Positions 1 to 7,606 are shown, counted from the stretch's first letter. The stretch is DNA of 14,478 nt from AC-51 sp036265325 (GCA_036265325.1 DATAPH010000011.1:1-14478); one strand, 5' to 3'. Notes: generated by a model not told the origin, from the sequence alone. Program-made: numbers and translations.

Positions 1-1382
1 ACCGCGTCGCGCTCCTCCAGCCGCTTGTACTCGATCCAGGTGTCGATCACGTCCTGCGTGAAGACGCCACCCTCGAGCAGCCACTGGTGGTCCGCTTCCA
101 ACGCGTTCAGCACTTCCTCGAGATCCCCGGGGACCTGCTTCACGTTCGCCTTTTCCTCGGGCGGCAGGTCGTACAGGTCCTTGTCGATCGGCTCCGGCGG
201 CTCGACCTTGTTCTTGATGCCGTCGAGGCCGGCCATCAGCATCGCGCTGAACGCGAGGTAGGGGTTGCACGAGGGGTCGGGCGTCCGGAACTCGATCCGC
301 TTGGCCTTCGGGCTCCGCCCGCCGACCGGGATCCGCACGCAGGCGCTCCGGTTCCGCTGCGAGTACACGAGCATGATCGGCGCCTCGTAGCCCGGCACCA
401 GCCGGCGGTACGAGTTGGTCGTCGGGTTGGTGAACGCGAGCAGCGCAGGCGCGTGCTGGATCAGCCCGCCGATGTACCAGCGCGCGAGGTCGCTGATCCC
501 GCCGTAGTTGACCTCGTCCCAGAACAGCGGCTCGCCGCCGGCCCACAGGCTCTGGTGCGTGTGCATGCCCGAGCCGTTGTCCATGAACAGCGGCTTCGGC
601 ATGAACGTCACCGTCTTGCCGGCTTGGTACGCCGTGTTCTTGACGACGTACTTGTACTTCATGACGTTGTCCGCAGTGGTCAAGAGTGTGTCGTACCGCA
701 TGTCGATCTCGGCCTGGCCCGCCGTGCCGACCTCGTGGTGGTGCACCTCGATCGTGAGTCCCACCTCTTCGAGGTTCAGCACCATGTCGGTGCGCAGGTC
801 CTGGTACTTGTCCATCGGCGGCAACGCGAAGTAGCCGCCCTTGTAGCGCGGCTTGTACCCGAGGTTCCCGCCCTCTTCCTCCGAACCCGACTTCCACGCG
901 CCCGCGACGGAGTCCACGTGGTAGTAGCCCTCGAACTCGTTCTGGTCGTACCGGATGGAGTCGAAGATGTAGAACTCCGCCTCGGGCCCGAAGAACGCGG
1001 TGTCGGCGATCCCGGTCTGCTCCAGGTAGAGCTCGGCCTTCTTCGCGATGTTGCGCGGATCGCGCGAATAGTCCTCACCCGTGATCGGGTCCTTCACGAA
1101 ACACGTGATGTTCAGCGTGGGGTGCTTGGTGAACGGATCCACGTACGCGGTGCTCGGGTCGAGAGCCAAGAGCATGTCCGACTCCTGGATCTCCTGAAAC
1201 CCGCGGACGGAGGAGCCGTCGAAGGGCTGGCCCTCGGCGAACTTCTCCTCGGTCAGCTCGTGGATCGGTAGCGACAGGTGCTGCACCTGGCCCGGCAGGT
1301 CGGTGAAGCGCAGATCCACGATCTGTGCCCCGGCCTCCTTGGCCATGGCGATGACGTCCTTGGGCGACTTCGGGCTCCCCAC
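1..1382 (-). CDS. glnA: Glutamine synthetase type I (GSI-beta-like), C-terminus cut by window edge
   Basis: Cytoplasmic enzyme that makes glutamine from glutamate, ammonia and ATP. It starts at a GTG (1382-1380) preceded by the strong ribosome site GGAAGGAG (1397-1390) with 7 bases of spacing. About 460 codons are present. The family usually has 470-478 residues, so only the last 10-20 are missing beyond base 1. Visible motifs, in order: FFGPEAEFYIFD (metal-binding Glu), VHHHEVGTAGQAEIDM, the ATP-site segment MPKPLFMDNGSGMHTHQS, NRSACVRIP, and FRTPDPSCNPYLAFSAMLMA. DLYDLPPEE carries Tyr404 (codon 173-171), the tyrosine adenylylated by GlnE in this subtype, so post-translational control is expected. 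A GlnR-like box lies upstream and glnR is in the same window. Not in the supplied ATG-based reading because of the GTG start, but the reading frame is unbroken. Confidence 0.97.
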   Translation of the reverse strand, partial: MGSPKSPKDVIAMAKEAGAQIVDLRFTDLPGQVQHLSLPIHELTEEKFAEGQPFDGSSVRGFQEIQESDMLLALDPSTAYVDPFTKHPTLNITCFVKDPITGEDYSRDPRNIAKKAELYLEQTGIADTAFFGPEAEFYIFDSIRYDQNEFEGYYHVDSVAGAWKSGSEEEGGNLGYKPRYKGGYFALPPMDKYQDLRTDMVLNLEEVGLTIEVHHHEVGTAGQAEIDMRYDTLLTTADNVMKYKYVVKNTAYQAGKTVTFMPKPLFMDNGSGMHTHQSLWAGGEPLFWDEVNYGGISDLARWYIGGLIQHAPALLAFTNPTTNSYRRLVPGYEAPIMLVYSQRNRSACVRIPVGGRSPKAKRIEFRTPDPSCNPYLAFSAMLMAGLDGIKNKVEPPEPIDKDLYDLPPEEKANVKQVPGDLEEVLNALEADHQWLLEGGVFTQDVIDTWIEYKRLEERDA

Positions 1383-1389
1383 GATGCTG

Positions 1390-1424
1390 CTCCTTCCCCT
1401 CCGACTGCGGACCCACAAAGGGTA
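1390..1424 (-). promoter_or_regulatory. glnA promoter -10 and ribosome binding site
   Basis: On the minus strand TACCCT (1424-1419) fits the TANNNT -10 pattern and would start transcription near 1412, giving a leader of about 30 nt with GGAAGGAG at 1397-1390. This gene has a true leader and a strong Shine-Dalgarno site, unlike most others in the window. No good -35 is visible, which fits an activator-dependent promoter. The start point is inferred. Confidence 0.5.
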
Positions 1425-1445
1425 GGGGCGAGGTGCGCCGGTTCC

Positions 1446-1472
1446 ATCACTCCGACGTTAACTCTTCGTTAC
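1446..1472 (-). promoter_or_regulatory. Putative GlnR box upstream of glnA
   Basis: Read on the minus strand: GTAAC (1472-1468), six bases, TTAAC (1461-1457), six bases, GTGAT (1450-1446). The published actinobacterial GlnR operator is gTnAC-N6-GaAAC, often repeated. The first half-site fits fully, the second matches three of five positions, and the third all but the last base. The array lies roughly 35-60 bases before the predicted start point, a normal activator position. It overlaps the stop codon of the upstream lipoprotein gene (TTA at 1469-1471). Confidence 0.5.
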
Positions 1473-3529
1473 GGACGCCCCTGCTGCACCTTGCTTGAGG
1501 GGAAGTCGGCGTGGAGCGGGATGACCCCCCCGGGCAGGAGCAGGTCGAGGCCGTCGGGTGTGTTCAGGTAGCCGGGGCCGGTGCCCGCGACGCCGGTGTG
1601 CCCGTACTGGAACACGATGCTGCTCGTCGTCGGGTCGATCAGGACGACCCGGTGGTTGTAATCGTCGTTGACCGCGATGAGGCCGTTCGGCAACGGGGCA
1701 CCAAGGCTCGGGTGGTCGAGGACTCCGGATCCGCTGGTGGGACGGTACGTCCAGAGCGCCTTCCCGGCGGATGTGAACCGGATGACCGCGCCGGGATGCG
1801 CGTAGTCGACGACCAAGAATGAACCATCTGCCAGCGGCTGGGGGTCCGACGGCACGTGGAGGCCGGGCACCGGCGTGGACCAGATCACCTTGCGCTTCGC
1901 GCTGAGCTCACTGATGTGCGCGCCGTTGATCTCGGAGATCAGCAGGTTGCCGTTCGGTAACGGCGTGCCACCGTTGGGGTATCCCACGGTGTTGGGCAGG
2001 CCGGGGGTGCAATCTCCGGTCTTCCCGATCTGCCCGTTCGGCGAGCCGGCCGGGCTGAAGAACAAGATCCGGCAGTTCTTCGCGTCGGCGACGACCAGCC
2101 CGCCGCCGGGATACGGATAGAGGTCGTCGGGCTGGTGCACGTACCCGGGCGACGAGCCGCCGACGCGCGGATGCCCGTATGTCCACAGCGTCTTTCCGCT
2201 CGGGTACGCGATCTCGGCCAGCACGTCGTTCTCCTCTTCGTTCACGAGGATCGCGTTGCCACCGTGCACCCAGAACGCGTCGTCGGGGAAGTAGAAGGGA
2301 AGGGTCGGCGCCGGCAGCGAGGGCGACGGGTACTGCCAGACGATGTGGCCGGCCGGGTTCAACACGAGGAGCCGGTTGTTGCCGCGGTCGGCGATCAGCA
2401 GGTGACCGGCGAACGGGCGCGCGGCCGCCGACGCGGGCAGGTGCTGAGCGAACGGCGTCGAGAGCTGGAGCGGGTGCGTGTCGGCCGGTGTGACCGACTG
2501 CAGCGTGATCGGCTTCGTCTGAAGCACGGTCGAGGTCGTCGATGCCGCGGCGCCCCCGAGCAGCGTCGCCGTTCCGTCCGTCGCCTCGGTGATCGCGGCG
2601 TCGGACAGGCCGATCGGCAGCGCCGGCGCCTTCGTCGTCTGGCCGGTCGACGGGTCGATGGCGGTCACCGTCGTGAGCGCGTTGCCGACGGCGTCCCGGC
2701 CACCGGCGACGTAGACCGTGCCGTTCTCGGTGAACGCCATCGCGTGCGCGGTCGCGACGGGCAGCGTGCCGATCGTCTTGACCGAGCCACTGGACGGGTC
2801 GACAAGGGAGATGCGGTCGATCTCGCTCCCGTTCTGCAGCATGCCGCCCGCGACGATCAGGCTGTTCCCGGCCGCCGCCACCGCTGCGTAGCGAACGCCG
2901 GCAGGCAGTGTCGCCACCTTCTTGAAGCTGGTGCCTGTCGTCGTGGACCAGACCACCGGCTGGGCGGTCTTCCCGTCGTAGCCGCCGACGAGGTAGACCG
3001 TCTTGCCGATCGTCGCGGCCGTGAGATCGGACAGCGGCATGGGGAGATGGCCGATGACGGTGGCCTTCCGCGTCGAGGGATCGAACGCCTGCACCGTGTC
3101 GACCGACGTCGAAGAGCCGCCGCCGAACACGACGAGCTTGCCGCCGAGCAACGCGCCCGCGGCGTCATGGAAGACCTGCGGCATCGTGCCGATCCTCGCG
3201 ATGTGCCCGGTCGCCGGCAAGAACGAGAACACACCGTTGGTCGAGGCGCCCGTCGAGTCGAGCCCGCCCGCGATCAGGATCTGCTTGCCGTCGGTGACGG
3301 CGACCTCGCGCTCCACAGGGGCGGGCAACTGGTGCGGCGCTCGGACGAACTTCACCGACGTTGCGGTCTGGGCCGATGGCGCGGGACCGCTCGGGATCGC
3401 GGACGTCGGCGGCGCGCCCGACGCGCTCGGCGATCCCGACTGCGGCGACATGTTCGAGGTACAGGCGGCGAGGGCGAGCGCCACGACCGGCATCCACCAC
3501 CGCCATCGGATGCCCGCGCGCGCCGCCAT
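1469..3529 (-). CDS. Secreted lipoprotein with Kelch-type and NHL-type beta-propeller halves
   Basis: 686 residues. The N-terminus (basic residues, WWMPVVALALAAC) is a lipoprotein signal with Cys at the lipobox, so the protein should be anchored outside the membrane, followed by a Ser/Pro/Gly-rich linker to about residue 55. Residues about 60-330 show five or six Kelch-like repeats, each with a strand ending in GG (IAGG, VFGGG, LVGG, VAGG, VAGG, LLGG). Residues about 370-680 show six repeats of the NHL/arylsulfotransferase-like type (LLIADRGNNRLLVLNPAGHIVWQY, VVADAKNCRILFFSPAG, FLVVDYAHPGAVIRF). Two propellers in one chain suggest binding of protein or glycan outside the cell. No catalytic residues are recognised. 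A TAGGCT -10 sits 9 bases before the ATG, supporting this start. It is the gene upstream of glnA on the same strand, 86 bases away. Confidence 0.85.
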   Translation of the reverse strand: MAARAGIRWRWWMPVVALALAACTSNMSPQSGSPSASGAPPTSAIPSGPAPSAQTATSVKFVRAPHQLPAPVEREVAVTDGKQILIAGGLDSTGASTNGVFSFLPATGHIARIGTMPQVFHDAAGALLGGKLVVFGGGSSTSVDTVQAFDPSTRKATVIGHLPMPLSDLTAATIGKTVYLVGGYDGKTAQPVVWSTTTGTSFKKVATLPAGVRYAAVAAAGNSLIVAGGMLQNGSEIDRISLVDPSSGSVKTIGTLPVATAHAMAFTENGTVYVAGGRDAVGNALTTVTAIDPSTGQTTKAPALPIGLSDAAITEATDGTATLLGGAAASTTSTVLQTKPITLQSVTPADTHPLQLSTPFAQHLPASAAARPFAGHLLIADRGNNRLLVLNPAGHIVWQYPSPSLPAPTLPFYFPDDAFWVHGGNAILVNEEENDVLAEIAYPSGKTLWTYGHPRVGGSSPGYVHQPDDLYPYPGGGLVVADAKNCRILFFSPAGSPNGQIGKTGDCTPGLPNTVGYPNGGTPLPNGNLLISEINGAHISELSAKRKVIWSTPVPGLHVPSDPQPLADGSFLVVDYAHPGAVIRFTSAGKALWTYRPTSGSGVLDHPSLGAPLPNGLIAVNDDYNHRVVLIDPTTSSIVFQYGHTGVAGTGPGYLNTPDGLDLLLPGGVIPLHADFPSSKVQQGRP

Positions 3530-3544
3530 CGACTGAGCAGCCTA
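3530..3544 (-). promoter_or_regulatory. Leaderless-type promoter of the lipoprotein gene
   Basis: TAGGCT (3544-3539, minus) is followed by 9 bases and the ATG at 3529. That places the transcription start at or next to the start codon, with no room for a ribosome site. Confidence 0.5.
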
Positions 3545-3602
3545 TGCGTCGGGTGTGGCGAAGGCGTGTCGGTTCGGTTTGAGCGACCCCAGAACGAGGC
3601 GA

Positions 3603-3628
3603 GGGGCCGGCGCCGAAGCGCCGGCCCC
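3603..3628 (-). terminator. Perfect 11-bp stem with UUCG loop, terminator-like
   Basis: GGGGCCGGCGC (3603-3613) and GCGCCGGCCCC (3618-3628) are exact inverse complements around four bases. Read on the minus strand the loop is TTCG closed by C and G, the very stable cUUCGg tetraloop; on the plus strand it is CGAA. This favours minus-strand action. It lies 33 bases after the stop of the small minus-strand gene. No U-run follows, as is common in high-GC actinobacterial terminators. Confidence 0.7.
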
Positions 3629-3661
3629 TTGTGCGCCAGGGGGGGATGGGTGAGATCTGTG

Positions 3662-3823
3662 CTACCAGTCGCGCGAGCGGCTCCGCTTCCGGTCGTCCTC
3701 TCCGGTCGACCGGACGCGGATCTTGGCCGGCTCGCGCTGCATGAACGTGGCTGCGACGGCGGCGCCGAGGGGGATGAGTCCCAACGCGGGGACGAGCTTC
3801 GCTGTCGTGAGCCAGGTGTTCAT
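3662..3823 (-). CDS. Small single-pass membrane protein, function unknown
   Basis: 53 residues if started at the ATG at 3823; an ATG at 3868 in the same frame would give 68. The shorter form begins MNTWLTTAKL, has one hydrophobic helix (about residues 10-28, VPALGLIPLGAAVAATFM) and ends in a highly charged tail (REPAKIRVRSTGEDDRKRSRSRDW), so it should sit in the membrane with a basic tail inside the cell. No good ribosome site precedes either start. It lies between glnR and the UUCG hairpin terminator, so it may be the last gene of the glnR transcript. I do not recognise the family. Confidence 0.5.
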   Translation of the reverse strand: MNTWLTTAKLVPALGLIPLGAAVAATFMQREPAKIRVRSTGEDDRKRSRSRDW

Positions 3824-3937
3824 GGCCAAGACATCGGCCCCGCGGCTCTCCCGCGCGCAGAGTCCCATGGAGTCATTTCCCGGTGGTCGCGACGTGCTAG
3901 GTCATGGGGCCGGAGGCCGGGAGGTAGGTCGAAGGGC

Positions 3938-4600
3938 TCAGTCGTCGGCCCGAGCTCGGTAGCCCACCGAGCGCACGGTCTCGATGAGGTTCTCGTTCTC
4001 GGCTCCGAGCTTCGCGCGCAGCCGCCTGACGTGCACGTCTACGGTCCGCGTGCCGCCGTAGAAGTCGTAGCCCCAGACCTCGCGCAACAGGGCCGGCCGC
4101 GTATACACGCGCCCTGGATGGGTGGCGAGGTGCCGAAGGAGCTCGAACTCCTTGAAGGTCAGGTCGAGCGAACGTCCCTTGGCGGTGACCTTGTAGGTGT
4201 CGGTGTCGATCCGGAGGTCGCCGAGGGTCACGATCGAGCCGTCACCCGAACCGGCGCGGTGTCGGAGCATCGCGAACCGCACCTCGAGTTCCGTCTCGGG
4301 TGCGCCGGGGTAGACGAACTCATCCGCCATCTCAGGCCATGGGTAGCGGCCGAGGTCCGGCCGCTCGACGATCACGATCGTGCGAGCGTGCGCGTCTCGC
4401 TCCTTGAGCGCGGTGAGCACCGACCAGGCCTGCCCGGGGTTCTCGCCGGCGTCCACGAGCAGCACGTCGGGCTGCAGTTCGAGCGCGTGACCGATCGCGC
4501 TCAGGGCGAGCGGAACGTGTTTCAGGTCTGGGCGCAGGTCTTCGAGCGCGGGCAGCGCCTGCGCGGTCGATCGGTCCGAGAGCAAGAGGATCACGGGCAT
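3938..4600 (-). CDS. glnR: GlnR-like orphan OmpR-family nitrogen regulator
   Basis: 220 residues starting MPVILLLSDRS. The C-terminal winged helix (about 125-215) reads LTFKEFELLRHLATHPGRV, LLREVWGYDFYGGTRTVDVH and VRRLRAKLG, almost the same as known actinobacterial GlnR. The receiver half (1-115) is atypical, as in GlnR: Asp50 is kept (VLLVDAG), but the usual acidic pair near residue 8 is S-D, and the conserved Lys of the switch region is replaced (DEFVYPGAP). GlnR proteins are thought to act without phosphorylation. The expected role is control of nitrogen assimilation, including glnA, which is in the same window with a GlnR-like box. No histidine kinase gene is nearby. The upstream in-frame extension to 4768 is rejected because it runs through the divergent gene. 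Confidence 0.88.
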   Translation of the reverse strand: MPVILLLSDRSTAQALPALEDLRPDLKHVPLALSAIGHALELQPDVLLVDAGENPGQAWSVLTALKERDAHARTIVIVERPDLGRYPWPEMADEFVYPGAPETELEVRFAMLRHRAGSGDGSIVTLGDLRIDTDTYKVTAKGRSLDLTFKEFELLRHLATHPGRVYTRPALLREVWGYDFYGGTRTVDVHVRRLRAKLGAENENLIETVRSVGYRARADD

Positions 4601-4654
4601 GGGGAGGCTTCCACCGTACCGGGTCGGCACCGCCGCCGGTACCCTTGACCTGCG
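4601..4654. promoter_or_regulatory. Divergent promoter region, glnR and MoaD-like gene
   Basis: 54 bases between the two starts. Minus strand: TACGGT (4618-4613), 12 bases, ATG of glnR. Plus strand: TACCCT (4640-4645), 9 bases, ATG of the MoaD-like gene. Both are leaderless or nearly so. The -10 elements are 21 bases apart and point away from each other, so the two promoters share upstream DNA. Confidence 0.5.
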
Positions 4655-4894
4655 ATGACGATCCAGGTGCGGGTGTTCGCGGCGCTCCGTGAGCTCGCGG
4701 GCACATCCCGGCTGGAGGCGTCTGGCCGCACGGTCGGCGAGGTCAGCGACTCGCTCGCCGCGGCCCACGGAGAGCGCTTCGCCCAGATCGCCGCGGTCTC
4801 GACGTTCGTCGTGAACGGCGGCCGCGCCACTCGGGAAACGGTGCTCGCCGACGGCGACGAGCTCGCCATCCTGCCGCCGGTCAGCGGCGGCTGA
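4655..4894 (+). CDS. MoaD/ThiS-family sulfur carrier protein
   Basis: 79 residues, the usual size for this ubiquitin-like family. The sequence begins MTIQVRVFAALRELAG, has VVNGG in the middle and DGDELAILPPVSGG at the end. The C-terminal Gly-Gly is where these proteins are adenylated and then carry sulfur as a thiocarboxylate, for molybdopterin, thiamine or another sulfur-containing product. PPVSGG is the more MoaD-like ending. No partner (MoaE, MoeB, ThiG) lies in the window, so the pathway is open. Its stop codon abuts that of the convergent membrane gene. Confidence 0.88.
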   Translation: MTIQVRVFAALRELAGTSRLEASGRTVGEVSDSLAAAHGERFAQIAAVSTFVVNGGRATRETVLADGDELAILPPVSGG

Positions 4895-5395
4895 TCACAC
4901 GCCCGGCTTGCTCACCATCAGGACCACGATCGTGAGCGTGATGAGCACGACCGCGACGCCCCAGTTGCGCGCGCGGCTCGCGACCGTGGCGTAGTTCTCG
5001 TCCGGCGTCTCCCCGGCGGCGATCTGCTCGGCGAGCGCGAGCTGTCGACGATGCAAGGGCGCGAACTTCACGATCGCGAGGACCGTCAGGAGGACGTATA
5101 ACCCGATCGAGACGCGCAGCCACGTCTGGGCGAGCAACGCCGTCCCGGTCAGCCACACCAGGATCGCTCCGGTGACGGCCTGCAGCACGAACGCCGGCGT
5201 GGTCATCCGCCGGTCGATCCACGAGATCGAGCGCAGCGCGAACGCCCGCTCCGCGGCGCCCGTCGCATCGCCCAGCGCCGTCCAGATCCCGTACGACACC
5301 GAGAATCCCACGGCGACGATCGCGCCGAGGATGTGAAGCACGAGGAAGAAACGCGTCACGAACCGCAAGGGTATGTCCTGCGGAGTCGCACCCAT
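4895..5395 (-). CDS. Integral membrane protein, DUF2269-like
   Basis: 166 residues from the ATG at 5395. Four hydrophobic segments are visible at about 12-40, 66-88, 92-112 and 145-162. FFLVLHILGAIVAVGF near the start and a Met/Arg loop (SWIDRRMTTPAFVLQAVTGAILVW) match the general look of DUF2269 small membrane proteins, whose function is not established. An in-frame ATG at 5542 would add 49 residues lying inside the divergent kinase gene and is rejected. It ends base-to-base with the MoaD-like gene. Confidence 0.75.
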   Translation of the reverse strand: MGATPQDIPLRFVTRFFLVLHILGAIVAVGFSVSYGIWTALGDATGAAERAFALRSISWIDRRMTTPAFVLQAVTGAILVWLTGTALLAQTWLRVSIGLYVLLTVLAIVKFAPLHRRQLALAEQIAAGETPDENYATVASRARNWGVAVVLITLTIVVLMVSKPGV

Positions 5396-5420
5396 CCGAA
5401 GCCCCTGGGATACTCCCGCG
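5396..5420. promoter_or_regulatory. 25-bp divergent promoter with overlapping -10 elements
   Basis: Only 25 bases separate the two start codons. Plus strand: GATACT (5409-5414), 6 bases, ATG of the lipid kinase. Minus strand: TATCCC (5412-5407) or GAGTAT (5415-5410), 11 or 14 bases, ATG of the membrane protein. All candidate -10 elements use the same few base pairs, so the two promoters should compete. Matches to TANNNT are imperfect. Confidence 0.4.
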
Positions 5421-6335
5421 ATGCGGTTCCACCGAGTGTTGCTCGTGGTCAACCCCGTGGCCCGAACCGTCGCGAAGCCGACGCTCGCGGTGATCGAGAA
5501 GGCGCTGTCCGCGGACTTCGCGCTCGAGGTTGCCGAGACCAAGGAGAAGGGTCACGCGAGCGAGCTCGCCGCGCAGGCCGTCCACGACGGCATCGACCTC
5601 GTCGTCGTGTTCAGCGGCGACGGGACGATCAACGAGGCCGTCAACGCGCTCGCCGGCACCGACGTTGCGCTCGCGGTGCTACCGGGCGGCGCGACGAACG
5701 TGCTCGTTCGTGCGCTCGGGTTGCCGACCGACCCCGTCGAGTGCACCGGGACGCTGATCCCCAAGGCGCTCGACGACGAGGCGATCCCGCTCAACCTCGG
5801 GCGCGCCGACGGCAGGTACTTCGCGGTCAACTGCGGCGCGGGGATCGACGCGGCCGCGATGCGGCGCCTCGACAGGAAGTACCCCGACACGAAGACGAAG
5901 TTCGACCGCGCGGCGTTCCGCGCGGTGTCTTGGGAACTGATGGTCGGCTACGCGGGCAAGTCGCCGGACCTATCGGTCGAGATCGACGGCAGCGATCCGA
6001 TGCAGGCGCTGTCGATCATGGTCGGGCGCACCGACCCCTACACGTTCTACAAGGACCGCGGCCTGCGGATGACGCCGGATGCCTCGCTCGAGAAGGGGCT
6101 CGACGTGCTGACGATCCGGAAGCTCAGCCGTCGGAACGTGCCGCGGATCGCGTGGCAGGTGTTCGGCTCGGCGCGGCACGTCCAGGGCCGCGACCTTGAG
6201 TACGCGCACGACGCCTCGCACGTCCTGGTGACCGCCGCCGAGCCGTTCCCGGTGCAGGTGGACGGCGACCCGCTCGGCGATCACCGGCGGCTCGAGATCG
6301 AGCTCGCCCGCGAAGCGCTCTGGGTTGTCGCATAA
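5421..6335 (+). CDS. Diacylglycerol kinase / YegS-BmrU family lipid kinase
   Basis: 304 residues, standard length for the DAGK catalytic family, which phosphorylates a lipid or sphingoid hydroxyl with ATP at the inner face of the membrane. Motifs: VVNPVA at the start, SGDGTINEAVNAL (about 65-77, the GGDGT nucleotide loop with the first Gly replaced by Ser), LPGGATNVLVRALGLP (87-102), and VQVDGDPLG near the C-terminus with the catalytic-type Asp. The start at 5421 is preferred over 5373 because a -10-like element lies 6 bases before it and the longer form would overlap the divergent gene. The exact lipid cannot be told. Confidence 0.88.
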   Translation: MRFHRVLLVVNPVARTVAKPTLAVIEKALSADFALEVAETKEKGHASELAAQAVHDGIDLVVVFSGDGTINEAVNALAGTDVALAVLPGGATNVLVRALGLPTDPVECTGTLIPKALDDEAIPLNLGRADGRYFAVNCGAGIDAAAMRRLDRKYPDTKTKFDRAAFRAVSWELMVGYAGKSPDLSVEIDGSDPMQALSIMVGRTDPYTFYKDRGLRMTPDASLEKGLDVLTIRKLSRRNVPRIAWQVFGSARHVQGRDLEYAHDASHVLVTAAEPFPVQVDGDPLGDHRRLEIELAREALWVVA

Positions 6336-6342
6336 CGGCGAA

Positions 6343-6392
6343 CTGACTCCGTCGCCGGGCTTTCCGTATCCTGACGGGACACCGACGAAAGG
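6343..6392 (+). promoter_or_regulatory. sat promoter and weak ribosome site
   Basis: CTGACT (6343-6348), an 18-base spacer, then TATCCT (6367-6372). The transcript would start near 6379, leaving a leader of about 24 nt with GAAAGG (6387-6392) ten bases before the ATG at 6403. Confidence 0.45.
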
Positions 6393-6402
6393 CTCTTCCA
6401 TC

Positions 6403-7569
6403 ATGTCCGAGACCGACCCGATCGCGCCGCACGGCGGCACCCTGATCGATCTGCTCAAGACCGGCGACGCCGCGGCCGATCTCGCCGGCGAAGCCGCGAA
6501 CCTGCCCAAGCTCGTGATCAACGAGCGCGAGCTCTCCGATCTCGAGATGCTTGCGGTCGGCGCGCTCAGCCCGCTGACCGGCTTCCAGGGTGAAGACGAC
6601 TACCACCAGGTTCTCGAGACGATGCACCTGGCCAACGGCGTGCCCTGGGCCATCCCGGTCGTGCTCGGACTCGCCGACGACGACCTACACCGGGTCGGCA
6701 ACGCCGACGCGATCGCGCTCGTGCCGGCAGAGGGCGCCGATCCGATCGCGGTGCTTCGCGTCGAGGGCCAGTTCAAGCGCGACAAGCACAAGGAAGCGAT
6801 CTCGGTCTATCGGACCGACGACCTGGAGCATCCCGGCGTGAAGGCGATGTACGACAGCGGCGACACGTGCGTCGCCGGAACCCTCGAGGTGATCGCGCTT
6901 CCGACCCACGATGACTTCCAGAACTACCGGCTCACCCCGGCGGAGACGCGTGAGGTGTTCCGTGAACGCGGGTGGAAGACCGTCGTGGGGTTCCAGACGC
7001 GGAACCCGATCCACCGTGCTCACGAGTATCTACAGAAGTGCGCGCTCGAGATCGTCGACGGGCTGTTCGTACACCCGCTCATGGGCGCAACCAAGGCCGA
7101 CGACGTGCCGCCGGACGTGCGCATGCAGTGCTACGAGGCGCTGTTCCGCGGCTACTACCCGCTCGACCGCGCGATGATCGCGGTCTTCCCCGCAGCCATG
7201 CGGTACGCGGGCCCGCGCGAGGCGATCTGGCATGCGATCGCCCGCAAGAACTACGGCTGCACGCACTTCATCGTCGGACGTGACCACGCCGGCGTCGGGC
7301 AGTACTACGGCACGTACGACGCGCAGAAGATCTTCGAGGAGTTCGAGCCCGGCGAGCTCGGCATCCAGACGCTCAATTTCGAGCACTCGTTCTACTGCAA
7401 GAAGTGCGAGGGGATGGGCTCTCCCAAGACGTGCCCGCATGAGGACGACGACCGCGTGATCCTGTCGGGCACGAAGGTGCGCGCGATGCTGGCGGCGGGC
7501 GAGCGTCCGCCGCAAGAGTTCAGCCGTCCCGAGGTGGCCGACATCCTGATCGCGGCGATGCAGGGTTGA
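6403..7569 (+). CDS. sat: ATP sulfurylase (sulfate adenylyltransferase, Sat/MET3 type)
   Basis: 388 residues. The enzyme joins sulfate and ATP to give adenosine 5'-phosphosulfate, or runs in reverse in sulfur oxidisers. Motifs: VGFQTRNPIHRAHEYL (196-210, the nucleotide-binding QxRNPxH), GRDHAGVG (292-299), and CKKCEGMGSPKTCPH (332-346), a Cys/His cluster that binds zinc in bacterial enzymes of this type, then SGTKVRAML. No APS kinase domain is fused. This is the single-chain form, not the CysD/CysN form common in Actinobacteria, and no APS or sulfite reductase gene is present in the window, so the direction of the pathway is unknown. The start at 6403 is chosen from the promoter and leader; an upstream ATG at 6325 overlaps the kinase gene. 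Confidence 0.95.
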   Translation: MSETDPIAPHGGTLIDLLKTGDAAADLAGEAANLPKLVINERELSDLEMLAVGALSPLTGFQGEDDYHQVLETMHLANGVPWAIPVVLGLADDDLHRVGNADAIALVPAEGADPIAVLRVEGQFKRDKHKEAISVYRTDDLEHPGVKAMYDSGDTCVAGTLEVIALPTHDDFQNYRLTPAETREVFRERGWKTVVGFQTRNPIHRAHEYLQKCALEIVDGLFVHPLMGATKADDVPPDVRMQCYEALFRGYYPLDRAMIAVFPAAMRYAGPREAIWHAIARKNYGCTHFIVGRDHAGVGQYYGTYDAQKIFEEFEPGELGIQTLNFEHSFYCKKCEGMGSPKTCPHEDDDRVILSGTKVRAMLAAGERPPQEFSRPEVADILIAAMQG

Positions 7570-7593
7570 GGCGACCCGGTCGGACGCTCGGTG

Positions 7594-7606
7594 TAGCATC
7601 GCGCCC
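7594..7606 (+). promoter_or_regulatory. Leaderless-type promoter of the rsiG-like gene
   Basis: TAGCAT (7594-7599) lies 7 bases before the GTG at 7607. No ribosome site fits in this space. Confidence 0.5.

Noticed and set aside
87..1271. 394-codon open frame on the plus strand
   Set aside because: Antisense shadow of glnA.
2135..4648. 837-codon open frame on the plus strand
   Set aside because: It runs antisense through the lipoprotein and glnR genes, is Arg-rich with no motifs, and is a by-product of high GC.
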